Shown here: one piece after another, positions 18,392 to 27,524 of the stretch
Layout of the letters: every line of letters starts with the position of its first letter
Position numbering within the stretch: position 1 is the first letter of the stretch
Assembly (NCBI RefSeq): GCF_003955715.1
Contig: NZ_CP034463.1
Coordinates: forward strand, 4,650,001-4,714,000
DNA from: Streptomyces aquilus
GTDB taxonomy: Bacteria; Actinomycetota; Actinomycetes; Streptomycetales; Streptomycetaceae
Direction of reading: 5' to 3'
DNA: 64,000 nucleotides
Notes under the pieces: model-generated
Databases searched by the model: none
What the model saw: only the letters and a program-made list of their open reading frames with translations
Told to the model about the DNA's origin: nothing
Position numbers and translations under genes: made by a program

Positions 18392-20383
18392 TCACGCCCC
18401 GGCGCCACCGAAGCCCGGCCGCTGCTGCTGGATCAGTGCCGCCGCCGGTGCCAGTCCCCGTCCGCCGCCGGCGCGTTCGCCGACCGGCATGTCGTCCCGC
18501 GTGAGCGCCTCGGGGATGAGGATCGCGGCCGTGACCCCGCCGCCCGGCGAGGAGCGCAACTCCACCCGCAGCCCCTGCCGCTCGCGCAGCCGGTTGACCA
18601 CGAACAGGCCGATCTGCTTGGCGTCGAGGAGGTCGACCTTCTCGGACTGGATCTTGCGGTTGGCCTCGGCGAGGGCCTCCTCGTTCATGCCGAAGCCGCT
18701 GTCCTCGACCTCGATGAGCACACCGTCGCGCATCCGGGCCGCGCGCAGCTGCACCTTGGCGCTGGGCGGGGAGAACGCGGCGGCGTTCTCGACGAGTTCG
18801 GCGAGGAGGTGGATGACGTCGGCGACGGAGCCGCCGAGCACGGACACCTTCGGCACGGCCCAGATCTGCACCCGCGGCGCGTTCTCGATCTCGGCGACGG
18901 CGGCGCGCAGCACGTCCGCCAGCGGGATCGGGTCCCGCCAGCCGCGGCCGGGGGCGATGCCGGACAGGATGAGCAGGGACTCGGAGTGGCGGCGCATGCG
19001 GGTCGCCAGGTAGTCGACGCGGTGCAGGTCCTGGAGTTCCTGCGGGTCCTGCCGGCGGCGCTGCATGCCGTCCAGCAGGTCGAGTTGGCGGTGGAGGAGG
19101 ACCTGGCTGCGGCGGGCGAGGCTGACGTAGACGCCGGAGATGCCGCTGAGGAGTTCGGCGCGCTCGGAGGCCGCCTTGAGCGCGGCCCGCTGCACGGCGG
19201 TCAACGCGGTTCCCACCTGGGCGAGTTCGTCACCGACGAGGCGCCGCAGGGGGGCCTCGGCGTCGATGTCGACGCCTTGTCCGGCGTGCAGCTTCCGCAT
19301 GGCCTGCGGCAGTCGGCGGCCGGCCACCTCCAGGGCGTCGTTGCGCAGGTCGAGCAGCTCGACGATGAGCCCGCGCCCGACGAGCACGGACACCAGCAGC
19401 GACAGCAGCACACCGACGAGACCCAGCACCACGGCGACCCCGGAGGCGCCGAGGGTGTCCCAGCCGAACGGGTCGGCCTTCGCGGTGGCGCCCGTACCGG
19501 CGCCGGTCTCGGCGGCCGTCAGGTCCTTGAGCGTCGCGGCGACGTCCGTGTCCCAGCCGCGCAGCAGCCCCGACGCCACCGCCGAGGTCCCCGGTCCGGC
19601 GCTCTGCACCCGGTTCTCGACGGCCTGGAGCCCGGCGTACGCGTCGCCGTCCAGGATCTCCTCGTAGGCCGCCCGGTGCTCGGCCTTGAGGTCGGCGACC
19701 GCGGGCTCGAGCAGCCGGCTGCGGGTGGCGACCGCGCCGACGAACTGCGCGTACTGCTGCCCGGTCAGCGTCCCGGCCGCCCGCGCCGCCCCGAGCAGCG
19801 CCTGCTCCTGGGCCAACGTCTCGCGCGCGCGGGCGAGTTCGAGCACCACGCGCGCGTCGGACGCGGCATCGGTGCTCTGGTCGCCGGTGAGGCCGCCCGC
19901 GACCGAGAAGGCGTCCTCGACGATCGCGGAGTACCCGGCGTACGCCACCGTGGACTTGGCGCCCTTGGCGGTCGCCTCGGTGCGCAGCTCCGCGAGCCCG
20001 CCGGCCGCCCGCTTCAGCTTGTCGATGCGCCGGGGAAGGCCCGCGTCGAGCAGCGCGGCGTCCGAACTGGAGGCGTTGATGCCGTCCCGCAGCGCGGAGG
20101 CGGCCCGGTCGGTGGCCTTGCGGACATCGGCGGGCACGGCCCGACGCCCCATGACGGCGGTCCGCTCGGCCTGCAACGCGGTGACGAACTCACCGACAGG
20201 CGTGAGCAGTTCGGCGTTGACGTCCTTGGCCCGCTCGGTGTCCCCGATGCTGGACGCGGTCGTCACGGCGGCGAATCCCCACAGCGCCATGAGGGACACG
20301 ATGGGCAGCATGAGCAGGGAGACGATCTTGGCTCGGACGGATCTGGGCCGGAGCCGGCCGGTAGTACTGCGAAGAACGCGCAT
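18392..20383 (-). CDS. nitrate/nitrite-sensing-domain (conservon CvnA-like) sensor kinase
   Basis: A 663-residue membrane kinase. After a basic N terminus a membrane helix is seen (IVSLLMLPIVSLMALWGFA). An extracytoplasmic NIT-type helical domain follows (AERTAVMGRRAVPADVRKA onward), then a second helix (VAVVLGLVGVLLSLLVSVLVG) with a HAMP-like stretch. The kinase core has LARRSQVLLHRQLDLLDGM and an ATP-binding domain with ENAAAFSPP and DSGFGMNEE. This layout matches the first gene of Streptomyces conservons (cvnA). No roadblock, DUF742 or GTPase gene follows, so it is an orphan. ATG 20381-20383 has GAGG upstream; ATG 20396-20398 is an alternative. Confidence 0.88.
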   Translation of the reverse strand: MRVLRSTTGRLRPRSVRAKIVSLLMLPIVSLMALWGFAAVTTASSIGDTERAKDVNAELLTPVGEFVTALQAERTAVMGRRAVPADVRKATDRAASALRDGINASSSDAALLDAGLPRRIDKLKRAAGGLAELRTEATAKGAKSTVAYAGYSAIVEDAFSVAGGLTGDQSTDAASDARVVLELARARETLAQEQALLGAARAAGTLTGQQYAQFVGAVATRSRLLEPAVADLKAEHRAAYEEILDGDAYAGLQAVENRVQSAGPGTSAVASGLLRGWDTDVAATLKDLTAAETGAGTGATAKADPFGWDTLGASGVAVVLGLVGVLLSLLVSVLVGRGLIVELLDLRNDALEVAGRRLPQAMRKLHAGQGVDIDAEAPLRRLVGDELAQVGTALTAVQRAALKAASERAELLSGISGVYVSLARRSQVLLHRQLDLLDGMQRRRQDPQELQDLHRVDYLATRMRRHSESLLILSGIAPGRGWRDPIPLADVLRAAVAEIENAPRVQIWAVPKVSVLGGSVADVIHLLAELVENAAAFSPPSAKVQLRAARMRDGVLIEVEDSGFGMNEEALAEANRKIQSEKVDLLDAKQIGLFVVNRLRERQGLRVELRSSPGGGVTAAILIPEALTRDDMPVGERAGGGRGLAPAAALIQQQRPGFGGAGA

Positions 20384-20438
20384 AAGGGTGGACCTCATTC
20401 GGGACGGTTTTCCGGGTACGGCCGGACAGCGCCCCGTC

Positions 20439-20479
20439 AGGGGCGCGGGGAACCGCGCGACCAGCCACAACGAACCCGC
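20439..20479 (+). repeat. 41-bp dispersed intergenic repeat, copy 1
   Basis: This stretch matches 48558-48598 in 37 of 41 positions in the same orientation. It starts AGGGGCGCGGGGAAC and contains GCGCGACCAGCC. It lies between two minus-strand genes (the MHYT gene and the conservon-like kinase). The GCGC...GCGC part can fold into a short stem. From memory this motif is widespread between Streptomyces genes. Confidence 0.75.
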
Positions 20480-20519
20480 GGACGCCACACCCCATGGCGC
20501 AGCGGATCAGTTGGCGGCC

Positions 20520-21299
20520 TTACGCGGTAGCCAGCTCGACCTCACGAAGAATCTCCGCGGCAACAGCCGACTCGTGCCGCTTCCCGGTCGGCGACAACGC
20601 GACGTACGCAGCGGCGAGGAACAGGAACGACCCCAGCACCACGGCCAACGGAAAGATGAACTCGGTCGGCGTGGCACCGGCCAACCCCGCACTGCTGGGC
20701 GACAGTTGAATGCTCACGGCGTACATCGCGGTGTAGTGCATGCTGCTCACGGCAAGCCCCATGACCAGCGCGGCAAGAGCGGCCAGCACACCGCCGCGCA
20801 CAATCAGCGTGAGCGTCAGCGCGGCGGTCGCCGCGACGACCGCGATCGCGACGGACGCGATGACGAGCGCGGGGTCGTAGTCGACCTGGCCGTGCAGGTT
20901 GAGCGCGGCCATGCCGGTGTAGTGCATCGCGGCCACCCCGACTCCCGTGCCGAGACCGCCGAACGCCACCGACGTGACCCGGGACTTGCCGTACCCGGCG
21001 GTGAAGACGCCGGCCGCGACCACGCCGATGGACATCAGCAGGCTGAGGACGGTGAGCGGGATGTCGTAGCGAATCGGCGTGCCCTCGACGCTGAAGCCGA
21101 GCATGGCGACGAAGTGCATGGTCCAGATGCCCGAGCCGATGGCGACGGAGGCGAGGGTCAGCCAGTTCCGTTTCGAGGCACCGTCCGCTTCGAGCGCTCT
21201 GACGGTGCAGCGCAGCCCGAGCGCCGAGCCGACGCACGCCATGACATAGGAAAGGACGGGGGTGATCCAGCCGGCACTGAAGTGATCCATGTGGCCCAT
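20520..21299 (-). CDS. MHYT-domain integral membrane sensor protein
   Basis: A 259-residue membrane protein with seven hydrophobic segments by eye. The family-defining triplets are visible: WTMHFVAML near residue 55, AAMHYTGMA near 120 and SSMHYTAMY near 190. MHYT domains were proposed to bind a metal, probably copper, near the outer membrane face and to sense O2, CO or NO. There is no fused GGDEF or EAL output domain here, so any signal would go through a partner. ATG at 21297-21299 is chosen for its GAGAGGAAG ribosome site. The conservon-like kinase follows 136 bases downstream on the same strand and is a candidate partner (inference). Confidence 0.9.
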   Translation of the reverse strand: MGHMDHFSAGWITPVLSYVMACVGSALGLRCTVRALEADGASKRNWLTLASVAIGSGIWTMHFVAMLGFSVEGTPIRYDIPLTVLSLLMSIGVVAAGVFTAGYGKSRVTSVAFGGLGTGVGVAAMHYTGMAALNLHGQVDYDPALVIASVAIAVVAATAALTLTLIVRGGVLAALAALVMGLAVSSMHYTAMYAVSIQLSPSSAGLAGATPTEFIFPLAVVLGSFLFLAAAYVALSPTGKRHESAVAAEILREVELATA

Positions 21300-21521
21300 G
21301 GGGGGACTTCCTCTCGCCATGAAATACCACCGGTAATGGGGACCGGGGATGGCTGATCATGCCAGCCGTTCCGATGACACAGAGGGGGCGAAAAAGGGCC
21401 AGGAACCGCATTGGTGAACATTAAAGTACTGTGGCGTGGGTTACACCTGACCTGCATATTCATGCAGTCAACCCGCACTTGGTGAGGGTCTTGTGGATCT
21501 TCGGGGACAGTCAGGAGAACG

Positions 21522-22424
21522 TCAGTTTCCGGCCACCACGGTCGCGCCCGGCGCGGGTCCCGACGCCACCCGCACAGAACGGCACGTACCGGACGCGCGC
21601 AGCGCCTCGGCCACCTTCGCCGCGGACCGCGGATCGCGCGCGAGGAACGCCGTCGTCGGCCCCGACCCCGACACCAGCGCGGCGAGCGCACCGGCGGTGC
21701 GGCCCGCGGCGAGGGTGTCGGCGAGCTCCGGGAAGAGGGAGAGGGCCGCGGGCTGGAGGTCGTTGGAGACGGCGGCGGCGAGCGCGTCCGGGTCGCCCTC
21801 GGCGAGCGCGTCGAGCAGCGACTCGGAGGCGACGGGCTCGGGCACGTCCGCGTGCTCCGTGAGCCGGTCGAACTCGCGGAACACCGCCGGGGTGGACAGC
21901 CCGCGCTCGGCCATCGCGAACACCCAGTGGAAGGTCCCGCCGACGTCGAGCGCGGTCAGCTTCTCCCCCCGCCCGGTCCCGAGCGCCGCCCCGCCGACCA
22001 GGCTGAACGGCACGTCGCTGCCCAACTCGGCGCAGATGTCGAGGAGTTCCTCACGGGAGGCGTTCGTACCCCACAGCGCGTCGCAGGCGAGCAGCGCACC
22101 GGCGCCGTCCGCGCTCCCGCCGGCCATGCCGCCGGCGACCGGGATGTCCTTGGCGATGTGGAGGTGCACGGCGGGCTCGATGCCGCGGCGCTCGGCGAGG
22201 ATCAGCGCGGCGCGCGCCGCGAGGTTCGTCCGGTCGAGGGGGACGAGGGCGGCGTCCGGGCCCTCACAGGTGACGCTCAGCTCGTCGGCGGGCGTGACCG
22301 TGACCTCGTCGTACAGCCCGACGGCGAGGAAGACGTTGGCGAGGTCGTGGAACCCGTCGGGACGCGCGGCGCCGACGGCGAGCTGGACGTTGACCTTCGC
22401 GGGAACGCGGACGGTGACACTCAC
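21522..22424 (-). CDS. ispE: 4-diphosphocytidyl-2-C-methyl-D-erythritol kinase
   Basis: A 300-residue GHMP kinase that phosphorylates the 2-hydroxyl of CDP-methylerythritol in the MEP isoprenoid pathway. It begins [16 protein letters not shown], where the PAKVN motif marks the family. The ATP-binding glycine loop is [19 protein letters not shown] near residue 90. The C-terminal motif [14 protein letters not shown] is also typical. It starts with GTG overlapping the rsmA stop as GTGA, so the two are translationally coupled. The rsmA-ispE order is conserved in actinobacteria. Confidence 0.95.
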   Translation of the reverse strand: MSVTVRVPAKVNVQLAVGAARPDGFHDLANVFLAVGLYDEVTVTPADELSVTCEGPDAALVPLDRTNLAARAALILAERRGIEPAVHLHIAKDIPVAGGMAGGSADGAGALLACDALWGTNASREELLDICAELGSDVPFSLVGGAALGTGRGEKLTALDVGGTFHWVFAMAERGLSTPAVFREFDRLTEHADVPEPVASESLLDALAEGDPDALAAAVSNDLQPAALSLFPELADTLAAGRTAGALAALVSGSGPTTAFLARDPRSAAKVAEALRASGTCRSVRVASGPAPGATVVAGN

Positions 22425-23371
22425 TGCTGCTCCTGCTCCTGCTCCGGCTGCGGCTGCTGCTTGTTCTCCGGCTCCTGCTCCGGCTTGTTCTCCGGCGTCG
22501 GCTCCGGGTCCTGCTTGTTCTCCGCGATCCGCGCGAACTCCTCCACCGTCAGCGACTCCCCGCGTGCCTGCGGCGAGACCCCGGCGGCGACGAGGGCGGC
22601 CTCGGCGGCGGCCGCGGACCCCGCCCAGCCGGCCAGGGCGGCCCGCAGGGTCTTGCGGCGCTGTGCGAACGCGGCGTCCACGACGGCGAAGACCTCACGC
22701 TTGGAGGCGCTGGTCTTGATCGGCTCGGCCCGCCGCACCAGCGACACGAGCCCGCTGTCGACGTTGGGCGCGGGCCAGAAGACGTTGCGCCCGATGGAAC
22801 CGGCCCGCTTGACCTCGGCGTACCAGTTGGCCTTCACGGACGGCACGCCGTAGACCCGGGAGCCGGGCCCGGCGGCGAGCCGGTCGGCGACCTCGGCCTG
22901 CACCATCACGAGGGTGCGCTCGATGGTCGGGAACGTGTCGAGCATGTGCAGCAGCACGGGCACGGCGACGTTGTACGGCAGGTTCGCGACCAGCGCGGTC
23001 GGGGGCGGCCCCGGCAGCTCCTCGACGTGCATGGCGTCGGAGTGGACCAGCGCGAACCGCTCGGCCCGCTGCGGCATGCGCGCGGCGATGGTGGCGGGCA
23101 GGGCGGCGGCGAGCACGTCGTCGATCTCGACGGCCGTGACGCGCTCGGCGACCTCCAGCAGCGCGAGCGTGAGCGACCCGAGCCCCGGCCCGACCTCCAC
23201 GACCACGTCGTCCGGCCGTACGTCGGCGGTGCGCACGATCCGGCGGACCGTGTTCGCGTCGATGACGAAGTTCTGTCCGCGCTGCTTGGTCGGCCGCACA
23301 CCGAGAACATCCGCGAGCTCACGGATGTCGGCGGGGCCGAGGAGGGCGTCGGGGGTGGGGCTGCTGGTCAC
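22421..23371 (-). CDS. rsmA: 16S rRNA (A1518/A1519-N6)-dimethyltransferase
   Basis: A 316-residue SAM-dependent methyltransferase (KsgA) that dimethylates two adjacent adenines in helix 45 of 16S rRNA. Motif I is [12 protein letters not shown], motif IV is [13 protein letters not shown], and the N-terminal [10 protein letters not shown] is characteristic. The last 35 residues are unusual: a low-complexity Gln/Glu/Pro/Asn/Lys tail with repeated PENK and PEQE units that lies outside the enzyme fold. GTG at 23369-23371 is the assumed start; its ribosome site is weak. Upstream lies a 33-34 bp tandem repeat. The stop overlaps the ispE start. Confidence 0.95.
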   Translation of the reverse strand: MTSSPTPDALLGPADIRELADVLGVRPTKQRGQNFVIDANTVRRIVRTADVRPDDVVVEVGPGLGSLTLALLEVAERVTAVEIDDVLAAALPATIAARMPQRAERFALVHSDAMHVEELPGPPPTALVANLPYNVAVPVLLHMLDTFPTIERTLVMVQAEVADRLAAGPGSRVYGVPSVKANWYAEVKRAGSIGRNVFWPAPNVDSGLVSLVRRAEPIKTSASKREVFAVVDAAFAQRRKTLRAALAGWAGSAAAAEAALVAAGVSPQARGESLTVEEFARIAENKQDPEPTPENKPEQEPENKQQPQPEQEQEQQ

Positions 23372-23422
23372 GGGACAAGGGTACGGGGGCGGCTGCGCCG
23401 GTCCCGACACCGCTCGCCCGCC

Positions 23423-23567
23423 CACCGCGACCGCCGACCACGCCTCCGCCCCTCGCACCGCGACCGCCGGCCACGCCTCCGCCCCCTCGCACCCCGACCG
23501 CCGACCACGCCTCCGCCACCCCGCACCGCGACCGCCGGCCGCGCCTGCGCCCCCCGCACCGCGGCCG
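23423..23567. repeat. 33-34 bp tandem repeat between rpfB and rsmA
   Basis: Units begin at 23423, 23456, 23490, 23524 and 23557, giving periods of 33, 34, 34 and 33 bases. Each begins CACC(G/C)CGACCGCCG and continues with a GCCTCCGCC-like core. Four units are nearly full and the fifth degenerates as it reaches the rpfB stop codon at 23568. Open frames across it are low-complexity and lack starts with ribosome sites, so it is probably non-coding. Confidence 0.85.
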
Positions 23568-24935
23568 TCAGCCGTGCAGCCGCCGCCCGCAGTGCGGCCA
23601 GGGGCTCGCTCCCCGCCTTACGTACAGCTTCTTCGCCCGGAACGTCTGTTCCGCCGCCGGGGCGTCCTGGGGGCGGCCGCTGCCGCCGAGGCTCTGCCAG
23701 GTGCGGGTGTCGAACTGGTACAGCCCGCCGTACGTCCCCGAGGGGTCCACCGCGTTCGGCCGGCCCCCGGACTCGCACGTCGCGAGGCCCTGCCAGTTCA
23801 GCCCGTCCGCTCCCTGCACGGACGTCGGCAGCGGCTTGGTCCCCACCTTCACCACCTGCGCCCGCGGCTCGCGCACCACCGCGGTCCTGATCCGCCGCGG
23901 CTTCTGCTTGACGCCGTTGACGGTGCGCAGGGAGTACGTGACCTGCCGCACCCCTTCCCGTCCGGCCTGCTCGACGACCTCCGTGCCCTTGAACAGCGAG
24001 GCGTCCTCACGGCGCTCGACCCGGAACGGGATCGTCTCCTCGCGGACCTCCTTGGTGCCGGTGATCCGCAGGACGGTCACCGTCTGCCCGTCGCGCGGGA
24101 AGCTCCCCGGCGCGACCGACGTGGTGTCCTGCCCGCGCAGCGTGATGCCGGCCTCCTCGATCACCTCCCGCACGGTCGCCGCGTTGGTGCGGACGGTCCG
24201 GGACCGTCCGTCGGCCATGACGGTGACCGCGCGCTCGGTGCGTACGTCCAGCGCGAGCCCCTCGCGCCCGATGCGCTGGGAGCGTGCGGCCGACAGATAC
24301 GCGCCCTCCGCGCGCACCCCGAACTGTTTGAGCGCCCCCTCCACCGTGTGCGCCGTCGTCCACACCTCGCGCCGCTGCCCGTCGATCGTGAGCCGGACGG
24401 GGCGCCCGTAGTGCACGGCGATCTCGTCGCCGCTGCTGAGCGCCGTCCCGGGGGCGGGCGCGACCACGTCGTGCGCCCCCACGTCGACGCCCTCCTCGGC
24501 GAGCAGCTCGGTCACGTCGTCCGCGAAGGTGTGCAGGGTGCGCGGTTTGCCGTCGACGTTCAGCTCGATCGCCTTGTCCTTGGCGACGAACGCGGTGGTC
24601 CCGCCCGCGAGGAACGCGACGACCAGCGCCTGCGGCAGCAGTCGGCGCATGGTGCTGTCCGCGCGCTCGGCGCCCCGCATCTTCCGCCGGCGCGCGGCCC
24701 GCCGACTCGCTCCGGCGCGCGAGGCGGGCTCGGGCGCCGACGCGGGCGCGGGTGCGCCGGGCAGGTCGTAGGCGGGCCGGTACGTGTCCTCGTACGCGAC
24801 CGGCATCGGCTCCTCGTACGCCACCGGCATCGGCGGGGTCGGCGCGGTCTGCACGCCGTACGCCAGCGTCTCCGCGCTGTGCGGGTCGTAGGCCGCGCCG
24901 TACGGCTCGTACGTCTGGTACTGGGAGTTGCTCAC
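23568..24935 (-). CDS. rpfB: resuscitation-promoting factor (DUF348 x3 - G5 - RPF domain)
   Basis: A 455-residue exported cell-wall lytic enzyme. After a cytoplasmic tail and one membrane helix ([20 protein letters not shown]) come three DUF348 repeats ([20 protein letters not shown], then [20 protein letters not shown], then [20 protein letters not shown]). A G5 domain follows. The C-terminal RPF lysozyme-like domain has the catalytic Glu in [20 protein letters not shown]. Rpf proteins cleave peptidoglycan and promote spore germination or exit from dormancy. GTG at 24933-24935 with GGAGCG upstream is the likely start. The enzyme ends at HCGRRLHG as usual. Confidence 0.93.
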   Translation of the reverse strand: MSNSQYQTYEPYGAAYDPHSAETLAYGVQTAPTPPMPVAYEEPMPVAYEDTYRPAYDLPGAPAPASAPEPASRAGASRRAARRRKMRGAERADSTMRRLLPQALVVAFLAGGTTAFVAKDKAIELNVDGKPRTLHTFADDVTELLAEEGVDVGAHDVVAPAPGTALSSGDEIAVHYGRPVRLTIDGQRREVWTTAHTVEGALKQFGVRAEGAYLSAARSQRIGREGLALDVRTERAVTVMADGRSRTVRTNAATVREVIEEAGITLRGQDTTSVAPGSFPRDGQTVTVLRITGTKEVREETIPFRVERREDASLFKGTEVVEQAGREGVRQVTYSLRTVNGVKQKPRRIRTAVVREPRAQVVKVGTKPLPTSVQGADGLNWQGLATCESGGRPNAVDPSGTYGGLYQFDTRTWQSLGGSGRPQDAPAAEQTFRAKKLYVRRGASPWPHCGRRLHG

Positions 24936-25022
24936 GCCGACACGCTCCAGGGTCCAGAGAGACCCAGAACCTAGCGGAGCGGCCGTCACTCTCCAAAGCG
25001 ACGCGAGTACTCAGCGTGGTGT

Positions 25023-25913
25023 TCAGTAGCCGAACGCGCGTGCCGTGTTGGCGGCGAGGGCCGTGGCCAGGGCGTCCTCGTCGATGCCGCGCACCGCGGC
25101 CAGCGCCCGCACCGTGACCGGAATCAGGTAGGGCGCGTTGGGCCGTCCGCGGTACGGCACCGGCGTCAGGAAGGGCGCGTCGGTCTCCACCAGGAGCAGC
25201 TCCAGCGGGGCCACCGCCACCGCGTCCCGCAGGTTCTGGGCGTTCTTGAAGGTGACGTTGCCGGCGAAGGACATGAAGTAGCCCTCGCGCGCGCACACTT
25301 CGGCCATCTCCGCGTCCCCGGAGTAGCAGTGGAACACCGTCCGCTCCGGCGCGCCCTCCTCCTTCAGCACGCGCAGGACGTCGTCGTGGGCGTCGCGGTC
25401 GTGGATGACGAGGGCCTTGCCGTGCCGCTTGGCGATCTCGATGTGGGCGCGGAAGGAGCGCTCCTGCGCCTCCTTGCCCTCGGGGCCGGTGCGGAAGTAG
25501 TCGAGGCCGGTCTCGCCGACGCCCTTCACCTGGGGCAGCGCCGCGAGCCGGTCGATCTCGGCGAGCGCCGCGTCGAGCGCCTGCGCGCCCCCCGGCTGCC
25601 GGGCGCCCTGCCGCGACCAGCCGTCGGGGTCGCCGTGGACGATGCGCGGCGCCTCGTTGGGGTGCAGGGCGACGGTCGCGTGGACGGCGTCGTACTGTGC
25701 CGCCGTCCGCGCGGCCCACTGCGAGCCCTTGATGTCGCAGCCGACCTGCACCACCGTGGTCACGCCCACCGACGCTGCCTTCGCGAGCGCCTCCTCCACC
25801 GTCCCCGACTGCATGTCGAGGTGGGTGTGGGAGTCGGCGACCGGCACCCGCAGGGGCTCCGGGAGCGGCGGTGCCGCGTTCTTGTCGGAAGCTGCGGAGG
25901 AATTCGAAGGCAT
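25023..25913 (-). CDS. tatD: TatD-family metal-dependent hydrolase
   Basis: A 296-residue TIM-barrel hydrolase; the family acts as 3'-5' DNA/RNA exonucleases and D-aminoacyl-tRNA deacylases. The metal-binding HTHLD motif is at residues 29-33, and further ligands lie in GVGETGLDYFRTG, ALVIHDRDAHDD and FHCYSGD. LLLVETDAPFLTP completes the family signature. The start codon (25911-25913) lies in one arm of a 10-bp hairpin. An internal GTG just before the HTH motif is a possible alternative start. It lies downstream of a zinc-ribbon protein on the same strand. Confidence 0.93.
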   Translation of the reverse strand: MPSNSSAASDKNAAPPLPEPLRVPVADSHTHLDMQSGTVEEALAKAASVGVTTVVQVGCDIKGSQWAARTAAQYDAVHATVALHPNEAPRIVHGDPDGWSRQGARQPGGAQALDAALAEIDRLAALPQVKGVGETGLDYFRTGPEGKEAQERSFRAHIEIAKRHGKALVIHDRDAHDDVLRVLKEEGAPERTVFHCYSGDAEMAEVCAREGYFMSFAGNVTFKNAQNLRDAVAVAPLELLLVETDAPFLTPVPYRGRPNAPYLIPVTVRALAAVRGIDEDALATALAANTARAFGY

Positions 25914-25940
25914 GCCCCGATCCTACGAAAGGGGCATGCC
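25909..25940 (-). promoter_or_regulatory. hairpin covering the tatD start codon
   Basis: The arms 25909-25918 and 25931-25940 are perfectly complementary over ten bases, with a 12-base loop. On the minus-strand mRNA the ATG of tatD sits in the 3' arm and the likely ribosome site AGGATC is in the loop, so folding could limit initiation. It could alternatively serve as terminator for the preceding gene, which stops at 25958. Confidence 0.5.
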
Positions 25941-25957
25941 CACCCGACCGGCGGAGC

Positions 25958-26377
25958 TCAGCTCGCCTTGCGGTGGTGGAACGGGTGCAGGAGATCGGAG
26001 AGCTGCCAGTGGTGGCGCTCCTTGGCCTGCGCGGGCACCTCCGGCACCTCCGGCACCTCCACGGGGCCGGCCTGCGGCGCCCGGCGCTGATGGCGGTGCG
26101 CCGCGTCGAGCACCGAGGAGACCTGGCCCGGCCGCATGATGCGCACGACGTGGCCGTCGCAGTTCTGGCACGTGGGCCGGGACAGCGGCGACGGCACGAC
26201 CTGCTGGTCGGCGACGTAGATGACGAACTCGTGGTTGTCGGCGTCGGTGTGGTGCTCGATCTCGTACGACTGCTCCCAGCCGTGCCCGCAGCGCATGCAG
26301 GCGAAGGAGTACGACTCGTGGACGACGGCGGTGGCGCCACTGCGCAGTGCGGCGGTCTGCCCTGCGATCTCGCTCAT
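25958..26377 (-). CDS. zinc-ribbon-like conserved protein
   Basis: A 139-residue soluble protein. Two CxxC pairs (CMRCGHGWEQ and CQNCDGHVV) about 40 residues apart should form one zinc site. The C terminus is His-rich (RHHWQLSDLLHPFHHRKAS) and a 9-base microsatellite encodes EVPEVPEVP before it. ATG at 26375-26377 has an AGAGGAG ribosome site. I do not recognise a functional family; Streptomyces has many such small zinc ribbons. It lies between rsmI and tatD on the same strand. Confidence 0.8.
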   Translation of the reverse strand: MSEIAGQTAALRSGATAVVHESYSFACMRCGHGWEQSYEIEHHTDADNHEFVIYVADQQVVPSPLSRPTCQNCDGHVVRIMRPGQVSSVLDAAHRHQRRAPQAGPVEVPEVPEVPAQAKERHHWQLSDLLHPFHHRKAS

Positions 26378-26613
26378 GCCAGCTCCTCTGGTCCGCTGGA
26401 CACCGGGACGGGTGCGTCCCTTCGACCAGTGGACGCTTCCGCCGACGCGAATGCACCAGCCCTGTCGACTGTTGGATCCGATTTGGACTTTCCTTGCCAA
26501 AACGGCCCTGCCGAGGGGGGCTGGGCTTTGCTTTCGACCGCCGCCCTTTACTCGACCGTGGGGCGCTCGCTCAAACGACATGCGCCCTGCTCAGAGGGCA
26601 TACGCCTGCGCGG

Positions 26614-27462
26614 TCACGCACCCGCGTTCTTGGCCGCGACGACCGCGTCGAAGACCTCCCGCTTGGGCAGCCCGGCCTCCACGGCCACCGCCGCGATCGC
26701 CTCCTTGCGGCGCTCGCCGGCCTCCTCGCGCACGCGCACCCGGCGCACGAGCTCCTCCGCGCTCACGTCCTGCGCGCCCCGCTCGGGCGCCCCCTCCACG
26801 ACGACGGTGATCTCCCCGCGCACACCCTCCGCGGCCCACGCCGCCAGCTCCCCGAGCGGACCGCGCTTGACCTCCTCGTACGTCTTCGTCAGCTCGCGGC
26901 AGACGGCCGCCCGCCGCTCCTCGCCGAAGACGGAGGCCATCGCGGCGAGGGTGTCGTCGAGCCGGTGCGGGGCCTCGAAGTAGACGAGGGTGCGCCGCTC
27001 CTCGGCGACCTCCCGCAGCCGCGACAGCCGCTCCCCCGCCTTCCTGGGCAGGAACCCCTCGAAGCAGAACCGGTCGACGGGCAGCCCGGACAGCGCGAGC
27101 GCGGTCAGCACGGCGGACGGGCCGGGGACGGCGGTGACGCGGACGTCCTTCTCCACACAGGCCGCGACCAGCCGGTAGCCGGGGTCCGACACCGAGGGCA
27201 TGCCGGCGTCCGTCACCAGCAGCACGCGCGCGCCGCCGACGAGTTCCTCGACCAGCTCGGGCGTGCGGGCCGCCTCGTTGCCCTCGAAGTACGACACGAC
27301 ACGCCCCTTGGGGGTGACGCCGAGCGCCTGGGTGAGGCGCCGCAGCCGTCGGGTGTCCTCGGCGGCGACCACGTCCGCGGCGGCCAGTTCCGCGGCCAGC
27401 CGGGGCGGGGCGTCCGCGATGTCGCCGATGGGGGTGCCTGCCAAAACAAGGGTTCCTGTCAC
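26614..27462 (-). CDS. rsmI: 16S rRNA (cytidine1402-2'-O)-methyltransferase
   Basis: A 282-residue SAM-dependent methyltransferase of the tetrapyrrole-methylase fold. It starts VTGTLVLAGTPIGDIADAPP, with AAEDTRRLRRL, VTDAGMPSVSDPG and VPGPSAVLTALALSGLP as successive family signatures. It methylates the ribose of C1402 in the decoding centre. GTG at 27460-27462 has GAGG eight bases upstream. It diverges from the protein mannosyltransferase gene with a 62-base gap. A 236-base gap to the next minus gene holds nothing that I recognise. Confidence 0.95.
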   Translation of the reverse strand: MTGTLVLAGTPIGDIADAPPRLAAELAAADVVAAEDTRRLRRLTQALGVTPKGRVVSYFEGNEAARTPELVEELVGGARVLLVTDAGMPSVSDPGYRLVAACVEKDVRVTAVPGPSAVLTALALSGLPVDRFCFEGFLPRKAGERLSRLREVAEERRTLVYFEAPHRLDDTLAAMASVFGEERRAAVCRELTKTYEEVKRGPLGELAAWAAEGVRGEITVVVEGAPERGAQDVSAEELVRRVRVREEAGERRKEAIAAVAVEAGLPKREVFDAVVAAKNAGA

Positions 27463-27524
27463 GTTTCCATCCTCGCAGGGCCCATCCACGGGACTCCCAC
27501 AGACGTGTTCCCTACGATGGCGCG

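Noticed and set aside
23423..23567. possible CRISPR array
   Set aside because: Unit period of 33-34 bases is all repeat with no unique spacers, and no cas genes are near. It is a tandem repeat.
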